Part shown: positions 1 to 8,107 of the stretch, piece after piece
How positions within the stretch are numbered: the first letter of the stretch is position 1
Layout: every line of letters starts with the position of its first letter
The notes under the pieces: model-generated
Databases searched by the model: none
What the model was told of the DNA's origin: nothing
What the model saw: the letters and a program-made list of their open reading frames with translations, nothing else
NCBI GenBank assembly: GCA_012103505.1
Contig: WLWP01000001.1
Coordinates: 2,046,001 to 2,110,000, forward strand
Length of the DNA: 64,000 nucleotides
Reading direction: 5' to 3'
DNA from: Pseudomonadales bacterium
GTDB lineage: Bacteria; Pseudomonadota; Gammaproteobacteria; Pseudomonadales; Azotimanducaceae
Translations under genes and position numbers: made by a program

Positions 1-1
1 T

Positions 2-817
2 GTGATTGATAAGTCTTGCAACGGACTGATCGAGCTTCCTGCTGTCGAGCGAGACGGCATCCTTTGGGTGCATCCACAACCAGATGGGGAACTCGATGTT
101 GATGGGTTGCTTGGCAAAACACTGGCTGATGAGCTAGCTGCCTATGACCTGGGTAGTCTGATCTACGCTGGCACAAAAACGATAACGAAAGACCTGAATT
201 GGAAATTAGCTAACGACACATTCGGCGAAACGTACCACTTCGGAAAGCTACACAAGGACACCCTAGGTCAACTCAATTACGGCAACAATCTGCACTTAAA
301 AGAGTTTGGACCACACCATCGATTTGTCACAGCATCAAAGGCAATCGACCGCCTGAAAACGCAACCGGAATCTGAGTGGGATATCGGTGTTGGCGCAGGC
401 TTCGTTCTCTACTACCTCTTCCCCAACATTCAGCTGATCGTCAATCCCGGCACGTGCACGCTCGTTAAAATCTACCCAGACCCTGAACGACCTGGACGAT
501 CGACATCACAAATCGTCGTCTACTTTAGCCAAGCAGCCATGGATGCCCAGGCTGATCAAGATGCTGGAAAGGTCACACCCGACATGATCTATGGTGCGAA
601 TGAAGATCGAGGTCCGTCGCTTGCCGCGACCATGGAGATCTTCAACAGTACGATCGAACAAGAAGACTACTTGATGGGGGAGTATCAACAAAAGTCTGCG
701 GAGAACGGACTGCTCACGGAGATAATGTTTGGTCGCAATGAACCCGCTTTGCATCATTTCCACACCACATTCCGCGATAGACTCGGGCAACCGCCGCTAG
801 AGAAAATCAGCGCCTAG
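2..817 (+). CDS. Rieske-type ring-hydroxylating oxygenase, catalytic domain (5'-truncated)
   Basis: This is the C-terminal part of an aromatic-ring-hydroxylating oxygenase large subunit; the N-terminal Rieske [2Fe-2S] domain lies before the window. The visible part holds the mononuclear-iron motif NDTFGETYHFGKLH at about residues 71-84, with the His-x4-His spacing of the family, followed by the usual beta-sheet catalytic fold and a C-terminal helix with an acidic-aromatic stretch. The first codon shown is internal and not a start. Such proteins use an electron-transfer partner to insert O2 into aromatic or other ring substrates; the substrate cannot be read here. It converges on the luciferase-like gene, and the two stop codons share the palindromic CTAG at 814-817. 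Family assignment is firm, substrate unknown. Confidence 0.85.
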   Translation: MIDKSCNGLIELPAVERDGILWVHPQPDGELDVDGLLGKTLADELAAYDLGSLIYAGTKTITKDLNWKLANDTFGETYHFGKLHKDTLGQLNYGNNLHLKEFGPHHRFVTASKAIDRLKTQPESEWDIGVGAGFVLYYLFPNIQLIVNPGTCTLVKIYPDPERPGRSTSQIVVYFSQAAMDAQADQDAGKVTPDMIYGANEDRGPSLAATMEIFNSTIEQEDYLMGEYQQKSAENGLLTEIMFGRNEPALHHFHTTFRDRLGQPPLEKISA

Positions 818-1860
818 GCACTCTCAGCCCTAACTACACTCATCAGTCGACCGAGCGTAGAGACACGTGCATCTAACGTGTCTCCCGCTGGTGACACCTT
901 CAGCGTCGTTACACCTGCGTCTATATAGGCCCTAATTCGGTGTCGAATATCTGCTTCATCGCCGAAAAGATTGGTCTGCAATATCATCTCGGCGGGCACT
1001 CGCTTTGCAGCTTCATCACGACGACCTGCATGCCAAAGCGATTGCACTTCCTCGACTTCTTTACCCCATCCTGCACGCACATAGCTATCCGCATAAAAGT
1101 TCTCGTCACGGGAACCCATAGCAGCAATAGTAAAAGCACGTCCCATGCGTTCTCTATCGACCAATTCATCCACGCTGCCAAAATCAACACGTGCAGCACC
1201 GGCCCCTATATCTAGATCGGTGAGAGTTCGACCAGCCGCCTTAGCGCCAATTTCGATATGGGGCAAAAGTGCGTCTGCGTGCTCCGGACAAAAAGTTGTC
1301 CCAATCCAGCCATCAGCGGCTGCACCGGTGTACTCGAGACTTTTCTTACCTAGGGTCGCTAGATAGATCGGAATCGACTCACTTCCACCACCCCCAAGTC
1401 GCAAACTGCGACCCCGGCCACCCGGCAGTGGTACTTGTATCTGGTCGCCCTGATAATCAATTTTTTCGCCCGCAAGAGACAGCCTAATAACGTCCACTGT
1501 CTCTCGTAGGCGAGTGAGGGGTGCCTCAAACGACACGCCATGAAGTCCCTCGACAACTTGAGCTCCGCTAACGCCTAGACCAAGAAGAAACCGATTATCT
1601 GACAATTCTGCCAACGTTCTAGCCGTCATCGCGATCATACTAGGCACACGTGCACTCAACTGCATGATGCCGGTGCCAAGTCGAATCGTTTCAGTCTGAG
1701 CGGCCAAGTAGGCCAGCGGCGTCACAGCATCAGCGCCCCACCCTTCAACGGTCCAAGCCGCAAACACTCCCAGCTTTTCGGCCTCTTGCACAAATGCAAC
1801 TTCATCCTGAAAGCTTGGTCCTCCGGGTATAGGACCTTGGACCCCGACACTTATCCTCAT
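814..1860 (-). CDS. Luciferase-like (LLM class) flavin/F420-dependent monooxygenase
   Basis: The protein of 348 residues has the bacterial-luciferase TIM-barrel pattern: an N-terminal beta strand beginning MRISVGVQGP, a TETIRLGTGI strand near residue 70, and the LSDNRFLLGLGVSG segment that is typical of LLM-class oxidoreductases. Members use reduced FMN or F420 to oxidise or reduce small organic substrates. I place the start at the ATG at 1860, because the longer frame adds a non-homologous, cysteine-rich leader. The SDR gene upstream on the same strand ends 19 bp before, so the two probably form one transcript. FMN versus F420 use cannot be decided from sequence alone. Confidence 0.85.
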   Translation of the reverse strand: MRISVGVQGPIPGGPSFQDEVAFVQEAEKLGVFAAWTVEGWGADAVTPLAYLAAQTETIRLGTGIMQLSARVPSMIAMTARTLAELSDNRFLLGLGVSGAQVVEGLHGVSFEAPLTRLRETVDVIRLSLAGEKIDYQGDQIQVPLPGGRGRSLRLGGGGSESIPIYLATLGKKSLEYTGAAADGWIGTTFCPEHADALLPHIEIGAKAAGRTLTDLDIGAGAARVDFGSVDELVDRERMGRAFTIAAMGSRDENFYADSYVRAGWGKEVEEVQSLWHAGRRDEAAKRVPAEMILQTNLFGDEADIRHRIRAYIDAGVTTLKVSPAGDTLDARVSTLGRLMSVVRAESA

Positions 1861-1879
1861 TGCCTGATTACCATCGTGG

Positions 1880-2695
1880 TTATGAGTTTGCCTGCTTCCC
1901 AACCAGCAAACCGCCATCGACCGGTAGCAGAGCGCCGGACACATACGACCCAGCTCTACTCGCTAGATAGATGCAGGCCGCGCCTATGTCTTCAGGCTTC
2001 CCCACACGACCAGAAACGGTAACCGCTCCCACAGCTGCTCGCCCTTCTTCAGTCTCAAGAAAGCGATCTAACATGCCTGGAAAAGGTCCGGGGGCGACAG
2101 AATTGAAGTTGATATTGTGACCACCATCGCGACCGTGCTTATTACCCGCCAAGCCTGCGAGCTGTCGGGTCAAATGTATAAGTCCAGCCTTGCCCATGCC
2201 ATAAGCCCAATCGTTGTCTCCAGCGATTCGAACACCATCAACCGATGCGATATTGATGACTGATGCATGCGCTTCTGAGCTAGCTGCTTCCCGTAGCAAA
2301 GGCAGGCAAACCTGAGTCAGTGCGAAGGGAGCGCGCAGATTTACCCGCATCATCGTATCCCACTCTGTCATCGGTAACTCCCCGAACCTATGAATGAATC
2401 CACCCAGCGCTGCGTTATTGACAAGCACATCAAGCTTGCCCTCCCGCTCACTTAACGAAGCACCTAACGCTGCAATGTCGTCATCGTTGGCGAGATCTGT
2501 CTGTAACGGAATACACTCGCCTGGCCCTACCTCAGAAAGCTCCGCAGCAGCGTCCTGCAAATCGCTGCGCGACGTGATGTAAACCCGTGCTCCGCCCGCA
2601 ACAAACGCACCGGCGATGCCGCGTCCGATGCCACCCGCTCCGCCAGTTACACAAACAACTTTTCCCTCGACCCCAAACAGATTATTGAAATCCAC
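1880..2695 (-). CDS. Short-chain dehydrogenase/reductase (SDR)
   Basis: A classical SDR of 271 residues. It shows the NAD(P)-binding motif TGGAGGIG near the N-terminus, the NNAA structural motif, a catalytic Ser followed by YGMGK (Tyr-x3-Lys), and the C-terminal GGLLVGK end. I choose a GTG start at 2695, since it is preceded by a strong GGGAGGA ribosome-binding site; a TTG start 10 codons earlier gives residues that do not resemble the family. It is co-oriented with the luciferase-like gene and divergent from a TetR gene, which may regulate both. It likely oxidises an alcohol or reduces a ketone made by neighbouring oxygenases (inference). Confidence 0.88.
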   Translation of the reverse strand: MDFNNLFGVEGKVVCVTGGAGGIGRGIAGAFVAGGARVYITSRSDLQDAAAELSEVGPGECIPLQTDLANDDDIAALGASLSEREGKLDVLVNNAALGGFIHRFGELPMTEWDTMMRVNLRAPFALTQVCLPLLREAASSEAHASVINIASVDGVRIAGDNDWAYGMGKAGLIHLTRQLAGLAGNKHGRDGGHNINFNSVAPGPFPGMLDRFLETEEGRAAVGAVTVSGRVGKPEDIGAACIYLASRAGSYVSGALLPVDGGLLVGKQANS

Positions 2696-2780
2696 TCTTG
2701 TTCCTCCCCACCTTGGTTTATTCAAGTAATAAAAACTAACACTACGCGCCGGTAACGCAACTGCTAGGCCACCACTATGA

Positions 2781-2804
2781 TTAGAATCTGTTTCCGTTAG
2801 AATC
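2781..2804. promoter_or_regulatory. Direct repeat in SDR/TetR divergent promoter
   Basis: The octamer TTAGAATC occurs at 2781-2788 and again at 2797-2804, a 16-bp period, just upstream of the TetR start at 2812. The position in the divergent intergenic region suggests an operator for that regulator, but a direct repeat is not the inverted symmetry usual for TetR proteins, so this is tentative. Confidence 0.3.
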
Positions 2805-2811
2805 CGAGCGC

Positions 2812-3453
2812 ATGGTCAAAAAAACCACAACTCGAAAAGAACTAAAAGCTGGGAATCGCCAACGGCTAATTTTAGCCGCCCTGGAACTCTTCGGTCAGCT
2901 CGGCTACAGAGAAACAACCCTAGAGGCAATTGCTGAGCGTGCTGGATTCCACGTGCAAACCCTATACCGGCATTTCGACAACAAAGTGCAACTCGCAATG
3001 GCAGGCGAAGAAGAACAGCTCGCCAACTTCAAGATCGCTATCCGCAACCCCACCCGTACAAATACAACCGTTCAGTTCTGGCGTGACTATGTCGGCATCG
3101 CGGCAGAGAAGGCCGTTGTCGCTGACGGCGGACAGGCCTACCGGCAAGTCCTCAAGAATTACCTCGATACACCCGCGATCTCTCCAGTGTTGGCTCGTAT
3201 TGGACGCGACTATCGAGCGCTCTTGGCTGATTATTTGGAACGAGACTTAGTCTTAACGAATCCAGCAGACCGTAAGGAGGTCGCTCGCCTGATCGCCATT
3301 ACGCTCTGGGGCGCAAACGAACATGTCGCCGCAAGCCATCGACGCATGGATGGGTTTGATTTGGTACACGAAGCAGTGGCAGTCATCGATCGGATCGAGA
3401 AGCTCTACTCCCATGTTCTGATCAATGACACTGCGAAATGTAAGGACACATAA
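2812..3453 (+). CDS. TetR/AcrR-family transcriptional regulator
   Basis: A 213-residue regulator with an N-terminal TetR helix-turn-helix: after a lysine-rich start, residues about 15-60 read as helix 1 (ILAALELFGQLGYRETT) and the recognition segment AERAGFHVQTLYRHFDNK. The ligand-binding C-terminal domain is too divergent to name an inducer. It is transcribed away from the SDR and luciferase-like pair with an 116-bp shared intergenic region, the usual layout for a local repressor of that pair. No strong ribosome-binding site precedes the ATG. Confidence 0.88.
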   Translation: MVKKTTTRKELKAGNRQRLILAALELFGQLGYRETTLEAIAERAGFHVQTLYRHFDNKVQLAMAGEEEQLANFKIAIRNPTRTNTTVQFWRDYVGIAAEKAVVADGGQAYRQVLKNYLDTPAISPVLARIGRDYRALLADYLERDLVLTNPADRKEVARLIAITLWGANEHVAASHRRMDGFDLVHEAVAVIDRIEKLYSHVLINDTAKCKDT

Positions 3454-3471
3454 CGTTTATAGATCCCGTCT

Positions 3472-4533
3472 CTAAAATCGCCAATGCCGATCATGGAACT
3501 GTAAAAGTTTGACTCCGTGTGCGTTGTAGAACTTGAGCGGGTTGTGATCAACATCCGGCGCAATCAGTCGTTCTGCGGATATATCTAACGCATACAAATA
3601 TCCGAAGTACTCAAGAGTCGCTGCATAGTTAAAGTCTTTCGTGCCTACCCAAATCATGACTGCAAGATCGTCATACCGCCCGTTCAGGTAAGTTTTAGCT
3701 AGGCTGTACGCATCATTACCCTTACCGAAGTCCAGGGCGGGCGCGTTTGCACCAACACGTGGATCCTGTTCGACACCACCACTTTCGAGGATTAGTTTTT
3801 CTACCGCGTAGCCAGGGCTGCCTGGTGCTGCCGAGACAAAGAGTTCTGGATACTTGAACATGATCCGTGTCGTACCTCGCCCGCCTTGCGAGAAACCCTG
3901 TAGAGCACGACCCCCACGAGTGGCAATGGTCCTATAGGTCCGATCAATATGAGGAATCAACTCTTTTACAAAGACATCTTCACCCAAAGAATCGCCATAG
4001 TTGTAATGACTGACCCTGCCACCATTAGCCCAGACAAAAATCATAGGACGAACAACGCCCGTGGTCACCGCGGTATCGATCTCAGCAACCAAGTCTATAG
4101 TTAAAGACTCATTTCCCGGCCTACCACCGTGCAAGTAATAAATGACGGGGTATCGCTTGTTCGAATTTTCTGGCTGCTCATATCCAGGTGGCAGGTAAAT
4201 GTTAAATCCGACTGACACCTTCATCGTAGGGCTGAGAAAAGTTGAGTGCGAGCGACGCGGGTGAGCTCGCGCAGATTCTGGTGCGTTGACCCAGCTAAAA
4301 GGTCTACCTACCTTCGCCATGAACTCAGCAACCTCTGAACGTACTATAACGCCATCGTCGTTGGTATCTAACAGCGAGAACATACCCGGTGGTGATTCAT
4401 CTTCGGTCAAGACGCCATCGTCATTGCGATCTAACGCCATCATCCTGTTCACACCTGCGCTGGATGCTTCAGCAACAACAGCGATCGGTGCTATCAGAAA
4501 GACTAGCAATACTAGTTGGAAAGGAGTCGTCAC
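3472..4533 (-). CDS. Exported EF-hand / esterase-D-type alpha/beta hydrolase
   Basis: The 353-residue product begins with a signal-peptide-like hydrophobic stretch (about residues 4-22, ending VVAEA). Two EF-hand calcium loops follow, DRNDDGVLTEDE at 35-46 and DTNDDGVIVRSE at 56-67. The rest is an esterase-D/feruloyl-esterase-like alpha/beta hydrolase with the nucleophile elbow GFSQGG and a late Asp-His pair in DVDHNPLKF. It is probably a secreted or periplasmic ester hydrolase with calcium-dependent structure. The start is a GTG with a poor ribosome-binding site. It follows the CmcJ-like gene on the same strand by 21 bp and may be its last operon partner. The domain combination is more familiar to me from planctomycete-type proteins. 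Confidence 0.82.
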   Translation of the reverse strand: MTTPFQLVLLVFLIAPIAVVAEASSAGVNRMMALDRNDDGVLTEDESPPGMFSLLDTNDDGVIVRSEVAEFMAKVGRPFSWVNAPESARAHPRRSHSTFLSPTMKVSVGFNIYLPPGYEQPENSNKRYPVIYYLHGGRPGNESLTIDLVAEIDTAVTTGVVRPMIFVWANGGRVSHYNYGDSLGEDVFVKELIPHIDRTYRTIATRGGRALQGFSQGGRGTTRIMFKYPELFVSAAPGSPGYAVEKLILESGGVEQDPRVGANAPALDFGKGNDAYSLAKTYLNGRYDDLAVMIWVGTKDFNYAATLEYFGYLYALDISAERLIAPDVDHNPLKFYNAHGVKLLQFHDRHWRF

Positions 4534-4554
4534 TAAATATGGCTCGAGATAACC

Positions 4555-5424
4555 CTAGTCACAAAAACAAAGTACTCGCAGTTCAATACTTTTGCGTTCT
4601 ATCCCCACCGGCTGCGGGTGTGAGAAAGATCCATGCGGGCAGGTGGTGCCAATCACCCCTTCTGAGTCATACGACTTGATGACCAAAACATCGTCAGGCG
4701 TCATGTCTGGGTAGTAGAACCACTTGTGGGCATCCGACGCGCTGACACTGAAAGTCTCAATGCCGATATCGTGCCAACTGTAGTTTTCCGCTCCGTAGCC
4801 GTAAACGTTCACTTCCAAAAGATCCTTCCGGCTGACTGTACGCGCATCACATACTGCGAGCGGATTATCGCGGGCTGTGACACTCAGTGGCCGCCAAAAA
4901 TTTAAGGCATAGACTCGTTTCGCTGCCGGTACGGTTTCGCCGTGCAGCGCCAGGTATCGGTCCCAAGTTGTATTGTCGGTGTAGTCCATGTGGACATTGC
5001 CGATGTAACCACCACCACTTGAAATCCCAGATTCGCGTTGCGAACCATCCGTGCCACCGGCGGAAAACTGTTTCTGCGGTTCACGGATGATGTGGTCGAA
5101 GGTGTAGGTCGTGTGCGCACCCGTAAGCTTCTGGGCAAGCGCCTTACATTCGCTGTAGTACACCTTCATAACCTCAGCATGATCGTAAAAATCAGACGTA
5201 GCGCTTGGCTTGCGCACGAGCTCAAAACCGCTCACATGTAGGCCAAGCCCCGTTTCCTGGCTAGCATCTAGCACACTAACTTCCTTAAAATCCGAGGTAC
5301 CCCCGGATGCAGGTTGCCGGAGATCATTATGGGCTATCGGACCACCTGTGAGATCGGCTGGTAAAAAATTCAGCCCACCCATGACGGTGTTCGTCGCGAT
5401 CTTATCCGTTTGTACGCTGCTCAT
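4555..5424 (-). CDS. CmcJ/NvfI-family (AsaB-like) non-heme iron oxygenase
   Basis: This 289-residue protein resembles the CmcJ/NvfI/AsaB family of hydroxylases, desaturases and endoperoxidases, first known from cephamycin and fungal meroterpenoid pathways. The conserved metal motif appears as HMD at residues 145-147 (within NVHMDYTD), followed by NFWRP, and the distal histidine region is CPHGSFSHP near residue 262-270. I start at the ATG at 5424. It overlaps the stop of the SnoaL-like gene as ATGA, which implies translational coupling. Substrate is unknown; the neighbours suggest a secondary-metabolite or terpenoid-like substrate (inference). Confidence 0.75.
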   Translation of the reverse strand: MSSVQTDKIATNTVMGGLNFLPADLTGGPIAHNDLRQPASGGTSDFKEVSVLDASQETGLGLHVSGFELVRKPSATSDFYDHAEVMKVYYSECKALAQKLTGAHTTYTFDHIIREPQKQFSAGGTDGSQRESGISSGGGYIGNVHMDYTDNTTWDRYLALHGETVPAAKRVYALNFWRPLSVTARDNPLAVCDARTVSRKDLLEVNVYGYGAENYSWHDIGIETFSVSASDAHKWFYYPDMTPDDVLVIKSYDSEGVIGTTCPHGSFSHPQPVGIERKSIELRVLCFCD

Positions 5425-5900
5425 GTGGACTCCAGTAAGTGTGGCACTTTGGCCCAACCAGCCTCATGCGTCGTGTAAAAACGACTCTTCAAATTAACCC
5501 TGCGGAATAGCCATCCGTCGTCCACACAGATGAGTTCGTCGTCATATTGAGCGGCAAGCCAAACGGCCTCATTGGATTCTTTTAGTGTTGCGGTTTGCAT
5601 CAGATACCAACGTCCACGAGCTTCCATTCCATCTTCACTTATCTCGATCGCAGAGTTAGTCACATGATGTATGGCAAAAGACATAACGTTAGGCATATTG
5701 GTGAAAAACTTATGCAGAGAGGCATGCCCTTCAAACACGCCCATCTCCCCACCATTCCATACACCATCTTCGGTGAACAAGGCGATCAACGCATCTGCCG
5801 GATACCCCGCGTCACAGAGTTCACAGTAATTCGCTTTTAGCACTCGTATCTGTTCCAGCGCCTCAACCTTTCTCAAACGAACTTCAAACGTCGAGTCCAT
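5421..5900 (-). CDS. SnoaL-like / NTF2-fold protein
   Basis: A 159-residue protein with the SnoaL_4-type NTF2 fold: an N-terminal helix (VEALEQIRVLKANYCELCDAG), then LIALFTEDGVWNGGEMGVFEGHASLHKFF and C-terminal beta strands. Relatives serve as cyclases, dehydratases, isomerases or small subunits of oxygenases. It has a strong ribosome-binding site (GGGAGGT) and its last codon overlaps the start of the CmcJ-like gene, so the two proteins are probably made in fixed ratio and may act on the same substrate. No catalytic residue can be assigned with confidence. Confidence 0.78.
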   Translation of the reverse strand: MDSTFEVRLRKVEALEQIRVLKANYCELCDAGYPADALIALFTEDGVWNGGEMGVFEGHASLHKFFTNMPNVMSFAIHHVTNSAIEISEDGMEARGRWYLMQTATLKESNEAVWLAAQYDDELICVDDGWLFRRVNLKSRFYTTHEAGWAKVPHLLEST

Positions 5901-5957
5901 TTCACTACCTCCCTTGAATTGACGATGAATGCGAACTGGACACCACTTGAGCCTCGT

Positions 5958-6860
5958 TCAAGAAGCTACTCTTGGCAGTGGAAATCCTTGCTCGCTATAT
6001 GGGAACGGGTCATCAAATCCAAGCAGCTCACGCATCAGTTCTGGATTATCACAATCCTCCCAAGGTTGATCGGCCATCGTCACACGCAAATTCTCCTGAG
6101 GCAGAACTGAAATATGCCGATAGTAGGCGACGGCATTTAATCGCAGCCCAGGGGTTTGTTTTGGAAAGGCGCCATGCCAGGTCGCACCATGGAAGACAAT
6201 CGCAGATCCACGTGGCGCCTCAGCTGCAACAGCCTCTTCTGCAGCACCGGGTGTCGGCCAAGAATTTCTTTTGTGCGAACCCGGTACGTACGCCAACGCC
6301 CCGGCTTCGTGCGTATAGTCGGTTAGAGCCCAGGTGACGTTGGCAGTTAGCGCCGTGTCGCCCCATGGGAGCGGATTGGCACCCTGATCAGGATGAAGGC
6401 CCAGGTCAGGCCCATAACCAAATTCCCCTCGCCACTTAATAAAAGAGTTGGCACTAGACAAACGACGCGCAGAACCCTGACCTCGTGTCTGAGGACCCAT
6501 CATATGATCAACCAGGAAATCCACTTTTGGATTGACGGCCAAATCTCGAAAGCTACGGTCAATTTGTAATAGTTGCTGAATCAAAGCTTGAGTAGGGTCA
6601 GGCGCATTCTCAGCCGCCACAAATCGAGCACGGCCACCATCCGGCCACTCCAGCGCTTTCAATGGCCCTTGCGCCAAAGATATGGGACAACCTGTGAGCT
6701 CAGTAAATCTATTGAGCAGCGCACTAGCTGCTCGATCAACCAATTCGGGTGCAACACCTGTGACGTCAGGTGGCAGAATTGTTAGACCATTGGTTTCGAG
6801 CTCTTCAATGTACTTCTCGAGTTCTAAAAGTTCAGTATCGTTGCTAATTTTTTGATTCAT
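5958..6860 (-). CDS. Phytanoyl-CoA dioxygenase (PhyH)-family protein
   Basis: A 300-residue Fe(II)/2-oxoglutarate oxygenase of the PhyH family. The iron-binding His-x-Asp is seen in GLHPDQGAN near residue 157, followed by WALTDYTHEAGALAYVPGSHKR, a distal histidine in ATWHGAFP, and a 2-oxoglutarate-binding arginine in GLRLNAVAYYRH. The triad therefore looks complete, unlike the two PhyH paralogues in this window, which have His-x-Glu. It lies between the SnoaL/CmcJ pair and another PhyH gene, all on the minus strand with gaps of 57 and 73 bp, suggesting a shared pathway. Natural substrate unknown. Confidence 0.82.
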   Translation of the reverse strand: MNQKISNDTELLELEKYIEELETNGLTILPPDVTGVAPELVDRAASALLNRFTELTGCPISLAQGPLKALEWPDGGRARFVAAENAPDPTQALIQQLLQIDRSFRDLAVNPKVDFLVDHMMGPQTRGQGSARRLSSANSFIKWRGEFGYGPDLGLHPDQGANPLPWGDTALTANVTWALTDYTHEAGALAYVPGSHKRNSWPTPGAAEEAVAAEAPRGSAIVFHGATWHGAFPKQTPGLRLNAVAYYRHISVLPQENLRVTMADQPWEDCDNPELMRELLGFDDPFPYSEQGFPLPRVAS

Positions 6861-6933
6861 ATTCGATCGCTTTTAATCTTCTCTAGACCACATGTCTTGT
6901 CTAAATCACATGCCGGGAGCTCGGCGGTTCACC

Positions 6934-7905
6934 CTACAGTTGACCAGATCGTCCGGGTTGTAACAAATCATTCCGATCACGCCCTTTGACCCAGCCAAGT
7001 GTATCGCTGCAAGTGTAGCCAATTAACTGGCGGGCTTGTTCGGAGTATGTCGCAGCGGTTTCGGGCGGTACGGCGATATACTGGTTTTCTTCCTGACGAA
7101 ACCAGTCTGCTATATAGGAAGCAAAATATCCTGTACGGCGCTCCGTTACAAAACTCTTCGCAGCACCATGAAGCGTTCGCGAGAGCCAAAGAACTACAGA
7201 ACCTTTGGGCATGGCCGCCCGAGCGATTTCCGCTGATTTTGCTAGCCTAGATTCTGGCCAATGATGGCTTCCCGGGACGACCCTGGTAGCACCGTTGTCT
7301 TCGGTAAAGTCGGTCCCAGCCCACATGGTAGACAGAATAAATTCTGGCATCACATGTTGTTCGATAAAAGGCTGGTAGATGGCATTTTCACGGTGAAGAG
7401 CCTGATGATCCTCTCGACCACCACCAATCTCAAGCATCACACAGGCACCAACTGTATAGTGATCGCAATGTCTAGCCTCGTCCGCGGTCTGACGCTGCCA
7501 AACGAGCTGGCTACCCCCATCATCAAGCTGTCCGACAGAATATGGCGGCGGGGGCCCTTCCCCATCCTGCATCTCTTTTACTTCCTTCCGTTTCGATCCC
7601 ATTGGACGGAAAGGGTTAAGAACCGCATCGGCAACATCTAAAATCTTCGGATGAACGAGTAATTGTTCAGCAAACGTTTTGCTGACCCCAGCGAGACCAC
7701 CAACTGTTTTGTTGCCTTCTGGCCAGAGCGCACTATTTCCGACTTGGTCCTCTTCTGAAACGTTACGTCGTACTTCGTCGTAGACAGCATCCATCAAGTC
7801 AGCTGAGACAATGTTGCTGATGATTACACCACCGTCAGATCTGAGCGCGTCTGCAATCGCTTGCGGTTCGCTATCCGGCGTAAACGCCGACAAGTATCCA
7901 GTCAT
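6934..7905 (-). CDS. PhyH-family oxygenase with His-x-Glu iron motif
   Basis: A 323-residue PhyH-like protein. The region that normally carries His-x-Asp reads ALHRENAIY, giving H171 and E173. It is followed by the usual DFTEDNGATRVVPGSHHW core (residues 200-216) and the distal histidine H246 in TLHGAAKS. Glutamate can replace aspartate in some Fe(II)/2-oxoglutarate enzymes, so activity is plausible. A good ribosome-binding site (GGAGGA) precedes the ATG. About 40 bp upstream of the start lies a CTAT tetranucleotide array, which could affect expression. It resembles the PhyH at 36223-37071 more than its neighbour at 5958. Confidence 0.82.
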   Translation of the reverse strand: MTGYLSAFTPDSEPQAIADALRSDGGVIISNIVSADLMDAVYDEVRRNVSEEDQVGNSALWPEGNKTVGGLAGVSKTFAEQLLVHPKILDVADAVLNPFRPMGSKRKEVKEMQDGEGPPPPYSVGQLDDGGSQLVWQRQTADEARHCDHYTVGACVMLEIGGGREDHQALHRENAIYQPFIEQHVMPEFILSTMWAGTDFTEDNGATRVVPGSHHWPESRLAKSAEIARAAMPKGSVVLWLSRTLHGAAKSFVTERRTGYFASYIADWFRQEENQYIAVPPETAATYSEQARQLIGYTCSDTLGWVKGRDRNDLLQPGRSGQL

Positions 7906-7943
7906 GAGTCCTCCTAAAATCAGTGTAATCCCAACGACTGCCT

Positions 7944-7999
<56 letters not shown>

Positions 8000-8020
8000 C
8001 ACTCTAACTATCCATCTCTA

Positions 8021-8077
8021 CCTGTCTCTATCTGTCTCTATCTGTCTCTATCTGTCTCTATCTGTCTCTATCTGTCT
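8021..8077. repeat. Decanucleotide tandem repeat (TCTGTCTCTA, about 5.7 copies)
   Basis: A 10-bp unit, TCTGTCTCTA, is repeated almost perfectly from 8021 to 8077; only the first base of the first copy differs. It sits 21 bp from the tetranucleotide array and is separated from it by degenerate CT/TA-rich sequence, so the two probably arose together by slippage. It is pyrimidine-rich on the plus strand. Confidence 0.93.
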
Positions 8078-8107
8078 AAAACAATCTCACTTTATCGATT
8101 GAGTTTG

